Of a DNA stretch of 64,000 nt, positions 21,370 to 33,200 are shown piece after piece. Source of the stretch: Emergomyces orientalis. Lineage: Eukaryota > Ascomycota > Eurotiomycetes > Onygenales > Ajellomycetaceae. The first letter of the stretch is position 1; each line of letters opens with the position of its first letter. The notes beneath the pieces were generated by a model. The model did no database searches, had not been told where the DNA came from, and saw only the letters and a program-made list of their open reading frames with translations. Both the position numbers and the translations under genes were made by a program. The DNA is taken from the NCBI GenBank assembly GCA_002110485.1, contig MOWL01000005.1:1-64000 (forward strand). The letters are read 5' to 3'.

Positions 21370-21717
21370 TGAAGTGGAATAAGGGGTTGTGCGCTTTTGG
21401 CGGCACGTGGGCAGGAGCAGCGGGATCGTAAGGAGGTTGGTAAGTTTGCCGTGTATACAATATTCTATTCAACGAGCTATCCAAATAGCAATACAAAAGA
21501 ACACATAGAAGATTCAAATATAGAAGAAGAACAAGCAATCAATCACATATCAAATCACATAATCAAAAAGGAGCAATCTCACTGCTCTGCATACAATCAA
21601 TCTTCGCCGAATCCACACGTGTGTCAAAGGATAATGGGAATATGAGGCAGCCATGTCAAACAAATATATGAGGCGGTCTCGGCGAAAAGTAATACCACGC
21701 CGAGATTCCCCACCACA
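21370..21717. mobile_element. solo LTR-like insertion in gypsy A
   Basis: 348 bp beginning TGAAGTGGAA and ending CCCCACCACA interrupt the Gag region. They are flanked by ATAC at 21,366-21,369 and 21,718-21,721, and removal restores the copy B sequence (CATACACATA^CCATTC). The TG...CA ends and size fit a solo LTR. It keeps several CpGs, so it is less mutated than its host. Confidence 0.7.
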
Positions 21718-22372
21718 ATACCATTCTTGATTGATCAAGAAACCAATGATATTTTCATTCATATCTAGCTTTGCAAGCATCTCCAACTTCCACAGCGAGT
21801 ATAAGGTGAGGTCAGAAGTGTTGAAGTACATGAAAGTGCTTAGACATTCTTTTGATGATTATACTGTGCTAGACTTTGTTGACATCTCTACAGATTCTGC
21901 TGACAGAGATGTTGCAGCTTCCATGGCAGAAGTCTGACTTGTCAGTTGCTGCTGAATCTCTTCATATTGACATTGCTGGTTTGTGTGCATGTCAGTGATC
22001 TGCTACTGCTGCAGTTTCAACATTGTTTGAAGTCACTGTGACATCTCATTAATGTTCACTGTCATTGAGGGTTCATCAATATCATTCATGATAACTGATA
22101 ATATTGTATCTCAGAATTCTTCACTGGAGGATTCTTCAGGTTCAGGGGAGTATTCATATGAAAACTTCATATGTCTGAAGTATCAGAACTCTCAGATCTT
22201 TCACTGATATATCTCTTTCATGAGATCTAGTTGCAGAGTCAAGACAATTAATAAGCAAGCTTCTTCTATCTAGTAGAGATTCAATGACTGCTAGCTAGTT
22301 GTCTTCTTTATTTCTTACACATTATTATGTGTTTGAATAATCAAATAATCATTTCTCATAAGAATATGAATG

Positions 22373-22383
22373 AACATTTTCTA
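22373..22383 (-). other. gypsy A primer-binding site, self-priming type
   Basis: On the plus strand AACATTTTCTA lies 2 nt from the LTR. It is perfectly complementary (11 of 11) to TAGAAAATGTT at 22,443-22,453 inside the LTR. This is the arrangement of Tf1/sushi retrotransposons, which prime with their own RNA 5' end and not with a tRNA. Confidence 0.6.
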
Positions 22384-22385
22384 AG

Positions 22386-22706
22386 TGTAACAGACCTACA
22401 CTGAAGAGCTCAGCACTAATATAGATCTTATATAACAAAAAGTAGAAAATGTTAAGAAAAAGAAAAGAAAAGAAAAAGCATTTAAATGTGAACATATGAG
22501 ATTCTTTTATGAGTCTGACAGAGTGAATAATTATATTTCTGAAAAGTCTGATTCAGAGATCAGACTTTTTCCAAGCATTTTAATGTGTGATTTTCGGCGG
22601 ATATCAGCGCGGCGGCCGCATATTGGCGTGGCCGCTAGGTCGGCGAAAACCATGAAGCTTCCATTGACATGCAAGCAGAATAGTCTACTAACATGAGCAT
22701 AGCCCA
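22386..22706 (-). repeat. gypsy A LTR (long form)
   Basis: It starts TGTAACAG like the copy B LTRs but has about 82 bp extra (roughly 22,535-22,616) after TATTTCTG. The CpG-rich GCGCGGCGGCCGC is within it. Its last few bases (expected CATCACA) are replaced by the poly(T) of LINE C. Confidence 0.85.
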
Positions 22707-24066
22707 TTTTTTTTTTTCTTCCATTAAGGCATATGCAATCAGTGATTATGATGCCCACCTAGTATTACTAGAATTTATCATGTAAACTATATCTAAATAC
22801 ATGTAACTTCTTGTCACTTGTCATTACAGTAATTCCAGCCCAGAATAAGAGACACATTCAAAAATAAAAGATGATACAATTTAATACTAAAACATTTTTT
22901 TAAAAATAAACTCAAAGTTGAAGATAATATAAAGAAAATTAAAAGAATGAACTAAAATAGAAAATTTCTCAAAGAATATTTATAATAAATTGATTTAAAT
23001 CATATTTATTATATATCTAGTTGTTGTTTTTTTCTTGTTGCAATATCTGTTTCTATGATATAATTTATTAAATATTTAATATCTGTTTCAGTTTGAAACA
23101 GAAATCTTATATTTATTTGATCTATATCATATTTTCTTTTCAAATCATTTCTAATAACAGAGTTTTTTAAGCAATTTATCAATAAATGTTCTGAATCTTT
23201 CAAATAATTATATATATCACAGTTTTGAGGTCTCTCAATTTCAAATTTCTTAAAATAAAAGTCAAAGTATTCATGATCAAGCTTTAATTAAATTATTGAA
23301 GAAAAGATTTTCTTTTTATATTTAATAGAGCATGCTTTTCACTTTGATTTTATTTTAAAAATCAAGTATTTGATACTTAGTTTTTGTTTTTGAGTTTCTC
23401 AATTTAAATTTCAATCTTTTAAGCATTTCTCTTTTACTTTTCTTTTTATAAATGTTCAAGATATTTTCTGTTTTTTCACTAACTCAATTTCTGTGCTCTT
23501 TTTTGCAGCTTCATCAGCTAGTTCATTTCCTTTTATATTCATATGAGCTGGGACCCAGTGCAAATGAATTTGTATATCTTTTAATTTTCTTATTCTTTTA
23601 ATCAATTGATATACAGTTTTAATATGTATTTAATTTTCTTGAATCTTGTTTTTTTGAAATCTTTTCAAAGCTGCTTGACTGTCTGAATAAATTCATATCT
23701 CATTGATATCTGAATTTCTTGTCAATTGACTCATTGTCATTTTAAATACTTGTATTATTGCATATACTTCTGCATCAAATACTTCCATTTCTTGACCCAG
23801 ATTTCATGAATTGGTGAAGTATATATCTTTGTTTCTTGTATATGCTATGCCAGCTTCCAGATTATTTGAAGTATCATTTTTTGATCCATCAGTATAGATA
23901 ATCAGAGCATTATTTATAATTTCAAGCTGCTTTAAATGTCTTTCTTAAAAAACATTCTTAACAATGCCTGGCATTTTTCTTCAAAGGAATGAGCTTTAAT
24001 CTCTCTATTCTGATAGTTATATTCTAAAATAGGTAATTTAGCTACTTTTCTTGATTTTGTATAATT
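22707..24066 (-). mobile_element. LINE C, internally deleted
   Basis: A plus-strand poly(T) at 22,707-22,717 marks the 3' tail. The element matches LINE B in reverse: its 3' region and RNase H correspond to B 33,920-32,690, then it jumps to B about 31,002-30,884. That is an internal deletion of about 1.7 kb. A 64-residue piece (23,009-23,203) keeps the SEHLLINC knuckle end. It has many stops. Confidence 0.8.
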
Positions 24067-24312
24067 TGTAACAGGCCTATGCCGAAGAGCTCGGCACTAA
24101 TATAGATCTTATATAACAAAAAGTAGAAAATGTTAAGAAAAAGAAAAGAAAAGGAAAAGCATTTGAGTGTGAACACATGAGATTCTTTTATGAGCCTGAC
24201 AGGGCGGATAATCATATTTCTGATTGGCGTGGCCGCTAGGTCGGCAAAAACCATGGAGCTTCCATTGGCATGCGAGCGGAATGGTCTACTAACATGAGTG
24301 TAGTTCATCACA
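24067..24312 (-). repeat. gypsy B 3' LTR
   Basis: 246 bp from TGTAACAGGCC to TTCATCACA (plus strand), nearly identical to 29,432-29,677 apart from transitions. It contains TAGAAAATGTT at 24,124-24,134. Confidence 0.9.
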
Positions 24313-24316
24313 TTAG

Positions 24317-24330
24317 CCCCCCCCTTCTCT
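24317..24330 (-). other. gypsy B polypurine tract
   Basis: On the minus strand AGAGAAGGGGGGGG stands 4 bp before the 3' LTR. This is the expected plus-strand priming site. The pol frame ends at 24,346-24,348, just before it. Confidence 0.75.
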
Positions 24331-24348
24331 CGAGCTCAGCGCCTTTCA

Positions 24349-25710
24349 TTGATCAAGAGCCGCTGTCTCGGACAATGCCGAACCTGCAGTCCATGATGGG
24401 CGATCGTAGCCCACCCATTTCATGAGGTATTGTTGGCTGTGATCATGGGGTTGTTTGTCCAGTATCTCTTCAATCTCTCATTCAAGCTCGTTGTCCTCCC
24501 CCATGATGCCTGGCGGCTGCCAGTCAGAGATTGTTTGAGAGGGGAATGAGTCAGTGGCCACTCAGTGTAAGAGATTTGTATGAAAGACATCATGGATATC
24601 AGAGAGAGTGTTCAGATGGTAGTTATAGCTGTCTAGAACTTCCAGGACTTCATATTTCGCGTGTCAGTAGTCCAGCGTGTGTGATGGGTGTGTGGTTCAA
24701 ATGTTCTTGAGACTGAGCCAAACTAGATCACCAATCTTATACTGTTCAGCAGGGTCTTGTTGTACATTGGCTTGATCTTCTTGGTCTTGTTTGACACTCA
24801 TCATTGATGCTTCCGCCCAGTCGCGGGCGTCTCAGAGCTTTGTTACTATATTATCAGCAACCTCAATGAGGTTGCGCAGGTTCATTGAGAGTTGTGTGAG
24901 TTCTTGAAGATCTAGTATTTTCATATTGTAGTCATGCATGAGAAAGAATGGGCTCACACCAGTGAAGACTGTGTCCCAGCCATTAATTGCAACTTCCATG
25001 TGAAGGAGTAGGTCATGCCAGTCATCTTGCAGATAATTACAGAACTTATGAAGATAATTCTTTACTGTCTGTATTACTCACTCTGAGGAACTGTCAGTCT
25101 CTGAATGATAGATGATTGATAGATGATGTGTGATCTTCAGTAACTGGCAGATTCTCATTCATAGAGTGCTTACAAACTGTTGGCCTTGGTCTGACACAAT
25201 TGATCTTGGCAGTCCATGCATTCAGTAGAATGGGCTTTGTAGGAAAGCTTCAGCAACCTGTTCTGTATCTATCTTATCACAGGGTTCTAGTATTACACTC
25301 TTGCTTAGATGATCAATAATAATCATGATGTTCTTGCATTCTTTGCTCTCAGAGAGATTCACTGTGAAATCAATGACAACATCTCATCATATTCAGTCTG
25401 AAATGTTGAGTGGTTTGAGGAGGTCTTTCCAACAGTCCTTTCATGAGATGACTGACAAGCAGTAATTACAGTTTTAAATGAAGTGTTGAATACTATTTGA
25501 GATCTCAGATCAGTAGAACTCTTGTAATATCATTTGGTATAGCTGTTCATGACCTGGGTGATCAGACATGCATGAGTCATGCGTCTCTTGCATGATTCGC
25601 GTGCGTAATGTTTCAGACTGCAGAACCCAACATTGTCCATGGAATTGAAGAGTGTTATTATTGTCAATGAAGCATTCAGATATGTCAGTTCTCACGTGTA
25701 GTTCTGGGGG
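24349..25710 (-). pseudogene. gypsy B integrase with C-terminal chromodomain
   Basis: The zinc-binding HHCC part lies at about 25,510-25,695 (THDSCMSDHPGHEQLY). The core keeps the D,D,E order: DFTVNLSESKECKNIMIIIDH near 25,300-25,370, SIVSDQGQQF near 25,190, and SSSE near 25,085. The C-terminus (24,349-24,483) is a chromodomain: E-x-EIEEILDKQ, then QQYLMKWVGYDRPSWTAG. Chromodomains steer chromovirus insertion toward marked heterochromatin. The Trp before EIEEIL and others read TGA, so the frame is not translatable. Confidence 0.7.
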
Positions 25711-26016
25711 GAATCAGGGTGCCTTCTGGCATACAGCATCAGTGAGAGCTTGGAGCTGTTTGTCAGCAAGAGCTGACAGGCGCCACAGCTCATCTAGTGA
25801 TGTTTCAGAAGGTGCTTCAGAGGGTGTCTTGGAAGGGATGTCAGAGACATCAGCAATGTCAGGGGTGATTCGGAGTGGAAGTGTTCTGACTACTGACACA
25901 TGAATGGTTCCATGTGCAGTCTTATCATGATTAATCAGTATTCTCAGGTCCAAGATTCGGTGTTCACGGTTGGTCCAGCGGGTGTCTGCTGCATTGAATG
26001 GCATGTCTTGCTCTCG

Positions 26017-27320
26017 TCAGAAGAGTGCGTCCGCCATGGAGTTCTCTGAGCCGGGGCGGTAGTGTATTGTAAAATGAAAGCAGCTAAGAAGCTCTGACCA
26101 GCACATCTGACATTCTGTGAGCTTATGAGTGGTTGTGAAGTGCTTGAGATTCTTATAATCAGTTATTATCTCAAACTTCACAACACTGTGAAGCTCAGAG
26201 TCCCATTCTTCAAGACAGTGAATTATGATGAGGAGTTCTTTGTCATAGATCTCATAGTTACACTTGACAGAACTGAGTTTCTTGAACATGAAGGCACATG
26301 ATTGTAGGACATCTTCATCATTATATTGCAGTATGGCTCCTCCTGTAATGTAACCGGAGGAGTCAGCTTCCACAATCATGTCACAGTCAGGATCGAATGT
26401 CACTAGTAGAGGTGTGCTGATGAACATCTTTTTCATTCATACAAAGGCGGCCTCGGCGGCCGCTGACCAGTGAAAGACTGATTTCTTCTTGATGAGCTCT
26501 GTGAGTGATCAGGTGATCTCTGAGAAGTTTCATATAAATTGCTGATAGAAGTTGACAAATTCAATGAAGCTGTATACACTCTTCACAGTGCATGGGGCTT
26601 TTCATTCAAGAATAGCAGAGACCTTTTCAGAATCCATCTGAATGCCCTTACCCACTTCTATGATGAAGCCCAGGTATTTTGTAGTCTTAACTTCGAAATC
26701 GCATTTGTCTATGTCTATCAGCAGGCCGGCTTCACAGAGCTGCTGTAACACCTTCTGAACATGTTCTTGATGCTCTTTTCAGGAGCCATCAGTGAAGATA
26801 AGAATGTCATCCAGATACACAGACATGAACTCATCAAGGAAATCTTGCAGTGCTCAATTGATATATTTCTGAAAGATGCTAGGGGCGTTAGCTAGCCCGA
26901 ACGGTGTGACTACCCACTCAAAGAGACTGTATCAGGTCTGGAAAGCAGTTAGCCATTCGTCGCCTTCGGCGATGCGGATCTTATGAAATGCAGCGACCAC
27001 ATCCAGCTTGGTGAACCATTGAGCGTGTCTGATGCAAGTGAGTGTCTCATTGATGAGAGATAGAGAATATTGATTCTTCTTCATGAGACAGTTCAGTCCT
27101 CAATAGTCTACACAAAATCGGAGCCCGCCGCCTGGCTTCTTGGCGAATAGGATAGGAGCTGCAGCGGGAGAATTGCTAACGCGTATGAACCCTTTGTCTA
27201 GTAGATCATTGAGGGTCTTGCAGAGGAGAAGGAGTTCATCTTGAGACATGCTATAGAGAGGCCCTCATGAGGGTTCAGGAGTCTTGCTGTCTTGCTTCTC
27301 TAGTTCAATTGTATGATCTA
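26017..27320 (-). pseudogene. gypsy B reverse transcriptase and RNase H
   Basis: RT lies in about 26,440-27,320 and keeps the catalytic YLDD near 26,814 (VYLDDILIF). RNase H is open at 26,017-26,436: PLLVTFDPDCDMIVEADSSG (first Asp), YEIYDKELL (Glu), EIITDYKNL (Asp) and HYRPGSENSMADAL. Several TGA stops interrupt the RT part, for example after DILIFTDGS. Confidence 0.75.
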
Positions 27321-27732
27321 CCCCAGGCCCTTGTAGGGGAGGTAGGTTCTCAATGGCATCATCTTTTCAGAAGATGTCTAGGTATTCATGATATTAGCAC
27401 GGGAGCTTTGCACGGGGATCAGTGTGTTTAGTGGTGATGAGTTTGTCGAGCGCTTTCTTAATGTCAGCCAAGCTGACTGAGTAAATTGCCATGCAGTCCT
27501 GCTGCATGCAGTTCCATTGGAAGTTCTTTCAGAGCAGTTCATAAGCATTCACAGAGATCTGCTTGAGATTCATGGTGCTATGAACATCATTCTCATGTAC
27601 ACAATCTCCATTAGAGAAGATGAGTGTTCTGTTTCAGATGTCCAAGAGAATGCTCTGTTCAGCTAATCAAGAGATTTCTAGCATGAGATTGTAATCTAGG
27701 TTCTCTACCTCATATGCATAAGTGTTCTCTTG

Positions 27733-27966
27733 TCAGTGCCCGCCGACATCTATATCTAATTTCACCATATAACGGGTGTAAGCATCTTTCGGGCCGTCGA
27801 ATCCAGTGAGGAGTCGGGGCTTGGGTAAAGAGATATGCTGAAGGTTACAGCATTTTACAATTGAAGATTTGATCATTGCATAATGGCATAGACCGCTGTC
27901 TACCATGGCATTCATATTGTACGTGCTATCTATCACAGTAGATACAAGAATCGCGTCCATTGTCAT
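27733..27966 (-). pseudogene. gypsy B aspartic protease
   Basis: A 77-residue frame with the retropepsin motif AMVDSG (catalytic Asp) after VSTVIDSTYNM. It matches copy A with a better preserved active site. Confidence 0.65.
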
Positions 27967-28129
27967 CTTTTCTTCAAATTGTTGTTGTCTGATCTTCTCT
28001 AGCTTCTGTCAGCGAGTTTTCGCAGGAGCTAGTCTTTTCCCTGTCTTGGAGCTTCCATTGAGACACTCTCTTCATTGTCGCCCAAATCCTCTTTCACTAT
28101 GGTGTGGTTGATGCGGACTCTCTTAGGTG

Positions 28130-29100
28130 GAACATGGTCAGAACGGCAGTTGGCAGCAATGTGGCCTGTACGCTCGCAATTGATGCAGACTTCGCATCAT
28201 TGTCGATCGGCCGCCTCTTCAGCTGTCAGTCCAGGGACTCGGAAGCCCGGTCGGGCAGCAGAGACTCTAGCTTGAGCGTAGGTGTTTGAGTCCACCCAAT
28301 CCATTGCATCTGTGTTGTTCCTGGTCGCCGGCATGTTGGCAGCTGAAGTATAATGTCTATCATCACCTGTCTGTATGCTCTTCAGCTTTGTGAGACAATC
28401 ATCCAATCTTCATAATTGAATGCAGAATGTCTTGTAAGTGAAGACTTCTTCAACACTGACAAGAGTCTTCAGCAGTTCAAATGTCAAAGCTTTCTTCAGT
28501 ATACTGATTTTCATTTGATTCTCCCAGAGTTGGCCTCCTGCTTCTAAGATCTTAGTGTTGAAATCAGGTAAAAAGGTTGTAAGAGAGGTGTTCCTCTGGC
28601 ATGTGTTCTGCAGCCAGTCTAGCACCTTCTGCTGTGTTGCTGTATCCTTGAACAAGATATCAAGGTGTTTGAAGATGTTTTCAGACGTGCGAAGTGATGG
28701 TTCGCAGGTTTCTATTCATGAGTGGAACTTCTGTCTGGCGCGATCCTTCAGTTGACCATACACATATCATTCTTGATTGATCAAGAAACCAATGGCATCT
28801 TCATTCACATCTAGCTTTGCAAGCATCTCCAACTTCCACAGTGAGTATAAGGTGAGGTCAGAAGCGTTGAAGTACATGAAAGTGCTTAGATGTTTTTTTG
28901 ATGGTCATGCTGTGCTAGACTTCATTGACACCTCTACAGATTCTGCTGACAGAGGTGTTGCGGCTTCCGCGGCAGGGGTCTGACTTGCCAGTTGTCACTG
29001 AATCTCTTCATATTGATGTTGCTGGTTCGCGTGCATGTCAGCAATCTGCTGCTGCTGCAGTTTCAACATTGTTTGAAGTCACTGTGGCATCTCATTGATG
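28130..29100 (-). pseudogene. gypsy B Gag with CCHC knuckle
   Basis: Gag pieces are open at 28,410-28,655 (capsid-like, FKDTATQQKVLDWLQ) and 28,197-28,406. The knuckle CINCERTGHIAANC is at about 28,146-28,187, beyond a TGA. The N-terminal boundary is not clear. Confidence 0.6.
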
Positions 29101-29418
29101 TTCACTGCCATTGAGGGTTCACCAATATCATTCATGATGACTGACAATGTTGTGTCTTGAAATTCTTCACTGAAGAATTCTTCAGGTTCAGGGGAGTATT
29201 CATATGAAAACTTCATACATCTGGGGTATCAGAACTCTCAGGTCTTTTGCTGATATGTCTCTTTCATGAGATCTAGTTGCAGGGCCAAGGTGATTGATGA
29301 GCAAGCTTCTTCTATCTAGTAGGGATTCAATGACTGCTAGCTAGTCATCTTCTTTATTTCTTACGCGTCATTACATATTTGGATAGTCAAATAATCGTTC
29401 CTCATAAGGATACGAATG

Positions 29419-29429
29419 AACGTTTTCTA
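29419..29429 (-). other. gypsy B primer-binding site, self-priming type
   Basis: AACGTTTTCTA, 2 nt from the 5' LTR, is complementary to TAGAAAATGTT at 29,489-29,499 in the LTR except for one position. That mismatch is a C/T difference inside a CpG, as the mutation process would make. A TATA-like CATAAAAG lies about 50 nt upstream of that LTR segment. Confidence 0.55.
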
Positions 29430-29431
29430 AG

Positions 29432-29677
29432 TGTAACAGGCCTATGTCAAAGAGCTTGGCACTAATATAGATCTTATATAACAAAAAGTAGAAAATGTTA
29501 AGAAAAAGAAAAGAAAAGAAAAAGCATTTGAGTGTGAACACATGAGATTCTTTTATGAGCCTGGCAGGGTGGATAATCATATTTCTGATTGGCGTGGCCG
29601 CTAGGTCGGCAAAAACCATGGAGCTTCCATTGGCATGCGAGCGGAATGGTCTACTAACATGGGCGTAGCCCATCACA
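29432..29677 (-). repeat. gypsy B 5' LTR
   Basis: 246 bp, partner of 24,067-24,312. The few differences are transitions (for example GCCGAAGAGCTCGG versus GTCAAAGAGCTTGG). Confidence 0.9.
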
Positions 29678-30104
29678 GAATTTGTATATCTTTTAATTTT
29701 CTTATTCTTTTAATCAATTGATATACAGTTTCAATATGTATTTAATTTTCTTGAATCTTGTTTTTTTGAAATCTTTTCAAAGCTGCTTGACTGTCTGAAT
29801 AAATTCATATCTCATTGATATCTGAATTTCTTGTCAATTGACTCATTGTCATTTTAAATGCTTGCATTATTGCATATACTTCTGCATCAAATACTTCCAT
29901 TTCTTGACCCAGATTCCATGAATTGGTGAAGTATATATCTTTGTTTCTTGTATATACTATACCAGCTCCCAGATTATTTGAAGTATTATTTTTTGATCCG
30001 TCAGTATAGATAATCAGAGCATTATTTATAATTTCAAGCTGCTTTAAATGTCTTTCTTGTTCATTTTCTTTAGATAATTCACTAATATCTATATCAATCA
30101 ATGG
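29678..30104 (-). mobile_element. LINE D fragment (RNase H)
   Basis: A piece of the LINE B/C family on the minus strand. It encodes IIYTDGSKN (RNase H Asp), NSWNLGQEMEVFDAEVYAIM (Glu) and MTMSQLTRNSDINE. Here Trp in NSWNLG is TGG, whereas LINE B has TGA. It overlaps in content with LINE C (23,560-23,990), so it is a separate copy and not the continuation of C across gypsy B. Confidence 0.75.
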
Positions 30105-30249
30105 AAAATCTCTCACTGAAAGTGTCTGTCACTTTTCATGTCTTCATCTGCTCTGCCTCTCACTCAGAGCTTTGACCAGAGTGAACTGTTCAAGAATACT
30201 CTGTTTCAATTATTATATAATTAATCTGTACAGTCTCTCTGCTGTATTC

Positions 30250-33200
30250 AATAGTCATCTCACTTTCTTTAGAAATAATATACAAAATCATTCAATAATT
30301 GATTTAACATTAATATCAAACAATTTAATGAAAAACAAACTATTTGAATGATATATTAATGAAAAAGAAACATCAGGTTCATATCATGAGCTTATTCAAT
30401 TTAATATTATATTAGATAGAGAGAATATGATTGAAAATCCTCTACTATCTAATCAATATAACTTTGAAAAAGCAGATTGGAATGAAGTTGAGAAAAAAAT
30501 TGAGATATTAAAAGAGAAAAAGAAAAATGAACTGATTTGAAATAAAGATCAGGAAATTACAGATCAAATACCTGAAGAAAAAACAGAAATAATTACAAAT
30601 ATAATTCTAGAAAGTATTAATGATAATATTCCAAAAAAAGTTCTATCAGAGTACTCTAAACCATGGTGGAATAAAGAAATATCAGAGAAAAGAAAAAATT
30701 TAGCAATTTACAGAGAAAAATGGAAAAAAGATATCATTACTCATAAAGAATACAAAGAAATGAGAAATGAATACTTCACTACTATAAAAACAGCTAAAAC
30801 TTCATGCTGGAATACTTTTCTTGAAAATGCAAAAGAAAAAGAGATGAAAATGCAAAAGAAAAAGAGATTTTTAAAGTATTTAATTATACAAAATCAAGAA
30901 AAGTAGCTAAATTACCTATTTTAGAATATAACTATCAGAATAGAGAGATTAAAGCTCATTCCTTTGAAGAAAAATACCAGGCATTGTTAAGAATGTTATT
31001 TCAAAAACCACCAGTATCTCAAAATGAAAACTCTATGTCAATAGATGATTATACTGAAAATGTAGAGAAAAGATGAATATGGCCAGATCTATCAGAAGAT
31101 GAATTACAAACAGCAATTTTTGAAAGCTCAAAGAAAACTGCTGCAGGCCCTGACTCAATAAATCATTTAATAATACAAAAATTATATCCTAAGTTAAAAG
31201 GAGAAATATTTGAATTACTTTTCAATTTATTGAAAAAAGGATATCATCCCAAGATATGAAGAAAAGCCACTGGAATAGTACTTGCAAAACCAAATAGAAA
31301 AAGCACTATTCCAAAATCCTATAGAATTATATCATTGTTAAATTGCTTGGGAAAAGTCTTAGAAAAAATAATAGCTACTAGATTATCATATCTAAGTACT
31401 ATCTCTGACTCTGATCTATTATTTTATGATCAAATAGGGGGTAGAAAGCAAAACTCAGCAATAGATGCAGTTTTTTCTCTAACTCATGATATAGAATTAG
31501 CTAGAAATGAAAAACTAGTTTCAACTGCTGCTTTTATTGATATAAAAAAGGCATTTGATCATGTTTCAAAAGAGCATTTAATTCAAACTCTGGTAGAATT
31601 AAATACTCCAAAATCATTGATAAAATGGGTCAGTTGTTTTATGTCAGAAAGAACCATTCAGTTGTTTTTTGATGGAATAAAACAAAAGGAAACAAAAATT
31701 GAAATAGAAGTCTCTCAGAGATCTCCAGTCTCTCCCATTCTATTTTTGATATATATAAGAACATTATTTCAAAACAGAGAAATAAAGCTAGTGAGAACAC
31801 CCAGCTACATTGATGATATTGCATTATTATGTCATTCAAAAACAATAAAAGAAAACTGTTTATTAATTGAAAATGCAGCAAGAGAAATCATTCAAAAAGG
31901 AAATAAAAATTATATTCTGTTTGATATGAATAAAACTGAATTGATTCACTTTTTTCCTAAGTCAAATGAGAAAAATGAACACATAGTCTTGCTAAATGAA
32001 CAAATTAATTCAAAAGAATCAGTTAGATGGCTAGGATTTTGGCTAGACTCAAAACTGAAGTTTAATTATCATATTCAAAAGAAACTTGCTCAGGCAGAGA
32101 GTAATCTTAATAACATTTTAAGATTATCAAATACAGAAAGAGAACTATCTTTCCAAGCAATGAGACAACTTTATATTGCCTGCATTTTCTCAATCTCAGA
32201 CTATGGAGCACAAATATGGTGGAAAAATCAGAAAAACTTTCTAAATAAATATGAAAGTCTGCAAAATAAAGCTTTAAGAAGAATGCTGGAAGCATTTAAA
32301 ACCATCTCTATAAAAGCTATGAAAATTGAAGCCTCAATTCCTTCTTCTAAAATAAAACTAGACAAGCTGTGCAGAAATTATTCAGTGAGAATAATTAAAT
32401 TAAATCAAAATCATATAATTAGAAAAAGAGTTTCACTCACATTTCCTCCCATGAACACAGGCACTGATTTGAACTGGAGTAAATATTTAGATTGAAATGA
32501 AACCAGTCTAAATTCTGTAAAAAAGATTTCAACTCAGTTATATAGAGTTTGTTCAATGATCAAAGACGAACTTCCTCATTTAAATGTGAAAGAATTAGAT
32601 TTTGAATAACTATATTCATGGAAAAAGTCTCTGAATTCATTGATTGATATAGATATTAGTGAATTATCTAAAGAAAATGAGCAAGTAAGACATTTAAAGC
32701 AGCTTGAAATTATAAATAATGCTCTGATTATCTATACTGACAGATCAAAAAATGATACTTCAAATAATCTGGGAGCTGGCATAGCATATACAAGAAACAA
32801 AGATATATACTTCACCAATTCATGAAATCTGGGTCAAGAAATGGAAGTATTTGATGCAGAAGTATATGCAATAATACAAGTATTTAAAATGACAATGAGT
32901 CAATTGACAAGAAATTCAGATATCAATGAGATATGAATTTATTCAGACAGTCAAGCAGCTTTGAAAAGATTTCAAAAAAACAAGATTCAAGAAAATTAAA
33001 TACATATTAAAACTGTATATCAATTGATTAAAAGAATAAGAAAATTAAAAGATATACAAATTCATTTGCACTGGGTCCCAGCTCATATGAATATAAAAGG
33101 AAATGAACTAGCTGATGAAGCTGCAAAAAAGAGCACAGAAATTGAGTTAGTGAAAAAACAGAAAATATCTTGAACATTTATAAAAAGAAAAGTAAAAGAG

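Larger units (their letters stand above)
17272..22706 (-). mobile_element. gypsy copy A, heavily mutated, left-truncated
   Basis: It aligns throughout with gypsy copy B (25,480-29,677) but lacks the integrase core, chromodomain and 3' LTR. It carries many more C-to-T/G-to-A changes than B: CpG is nearly gone and stops are frequent. The RT catalytic motif reads YLND near 19,405 where B has YLDD. It contains a nested LINE (18,344-19,126), a solo LTR (21,370-21,717) and one LTR at its right end. Confidence 0.85.
24067..29677 (-). mobile_element. gypsy copy B, chromovirus with both LTRs
   Basis: A Ty3/gypsy element of 5,611 bp is read on the minus strand in the order Gag (about 29.1-28.1 kb), protease, RT, RNase H, integrase, chromodomain. 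LTRs are 246 bp each (TGTAAC...TCACA in plus orientation). A polypurine tract and a self-priming site are present. Frames are broken by stops, mostly TGA at Trp positions, so it is defective, but far less mutated than copy A. Flanking 5-mers are TAATT and GAATT, not a convincing duplication. Confidence 0.9.

Noticed and set aside
24062..29682. TAATT/GAATT as a target duplication of gypsy B
   Set aside because: They differ at one base by a transversion, and the flanking LINE pieces overlap in content, so a simple insertion is not supported.
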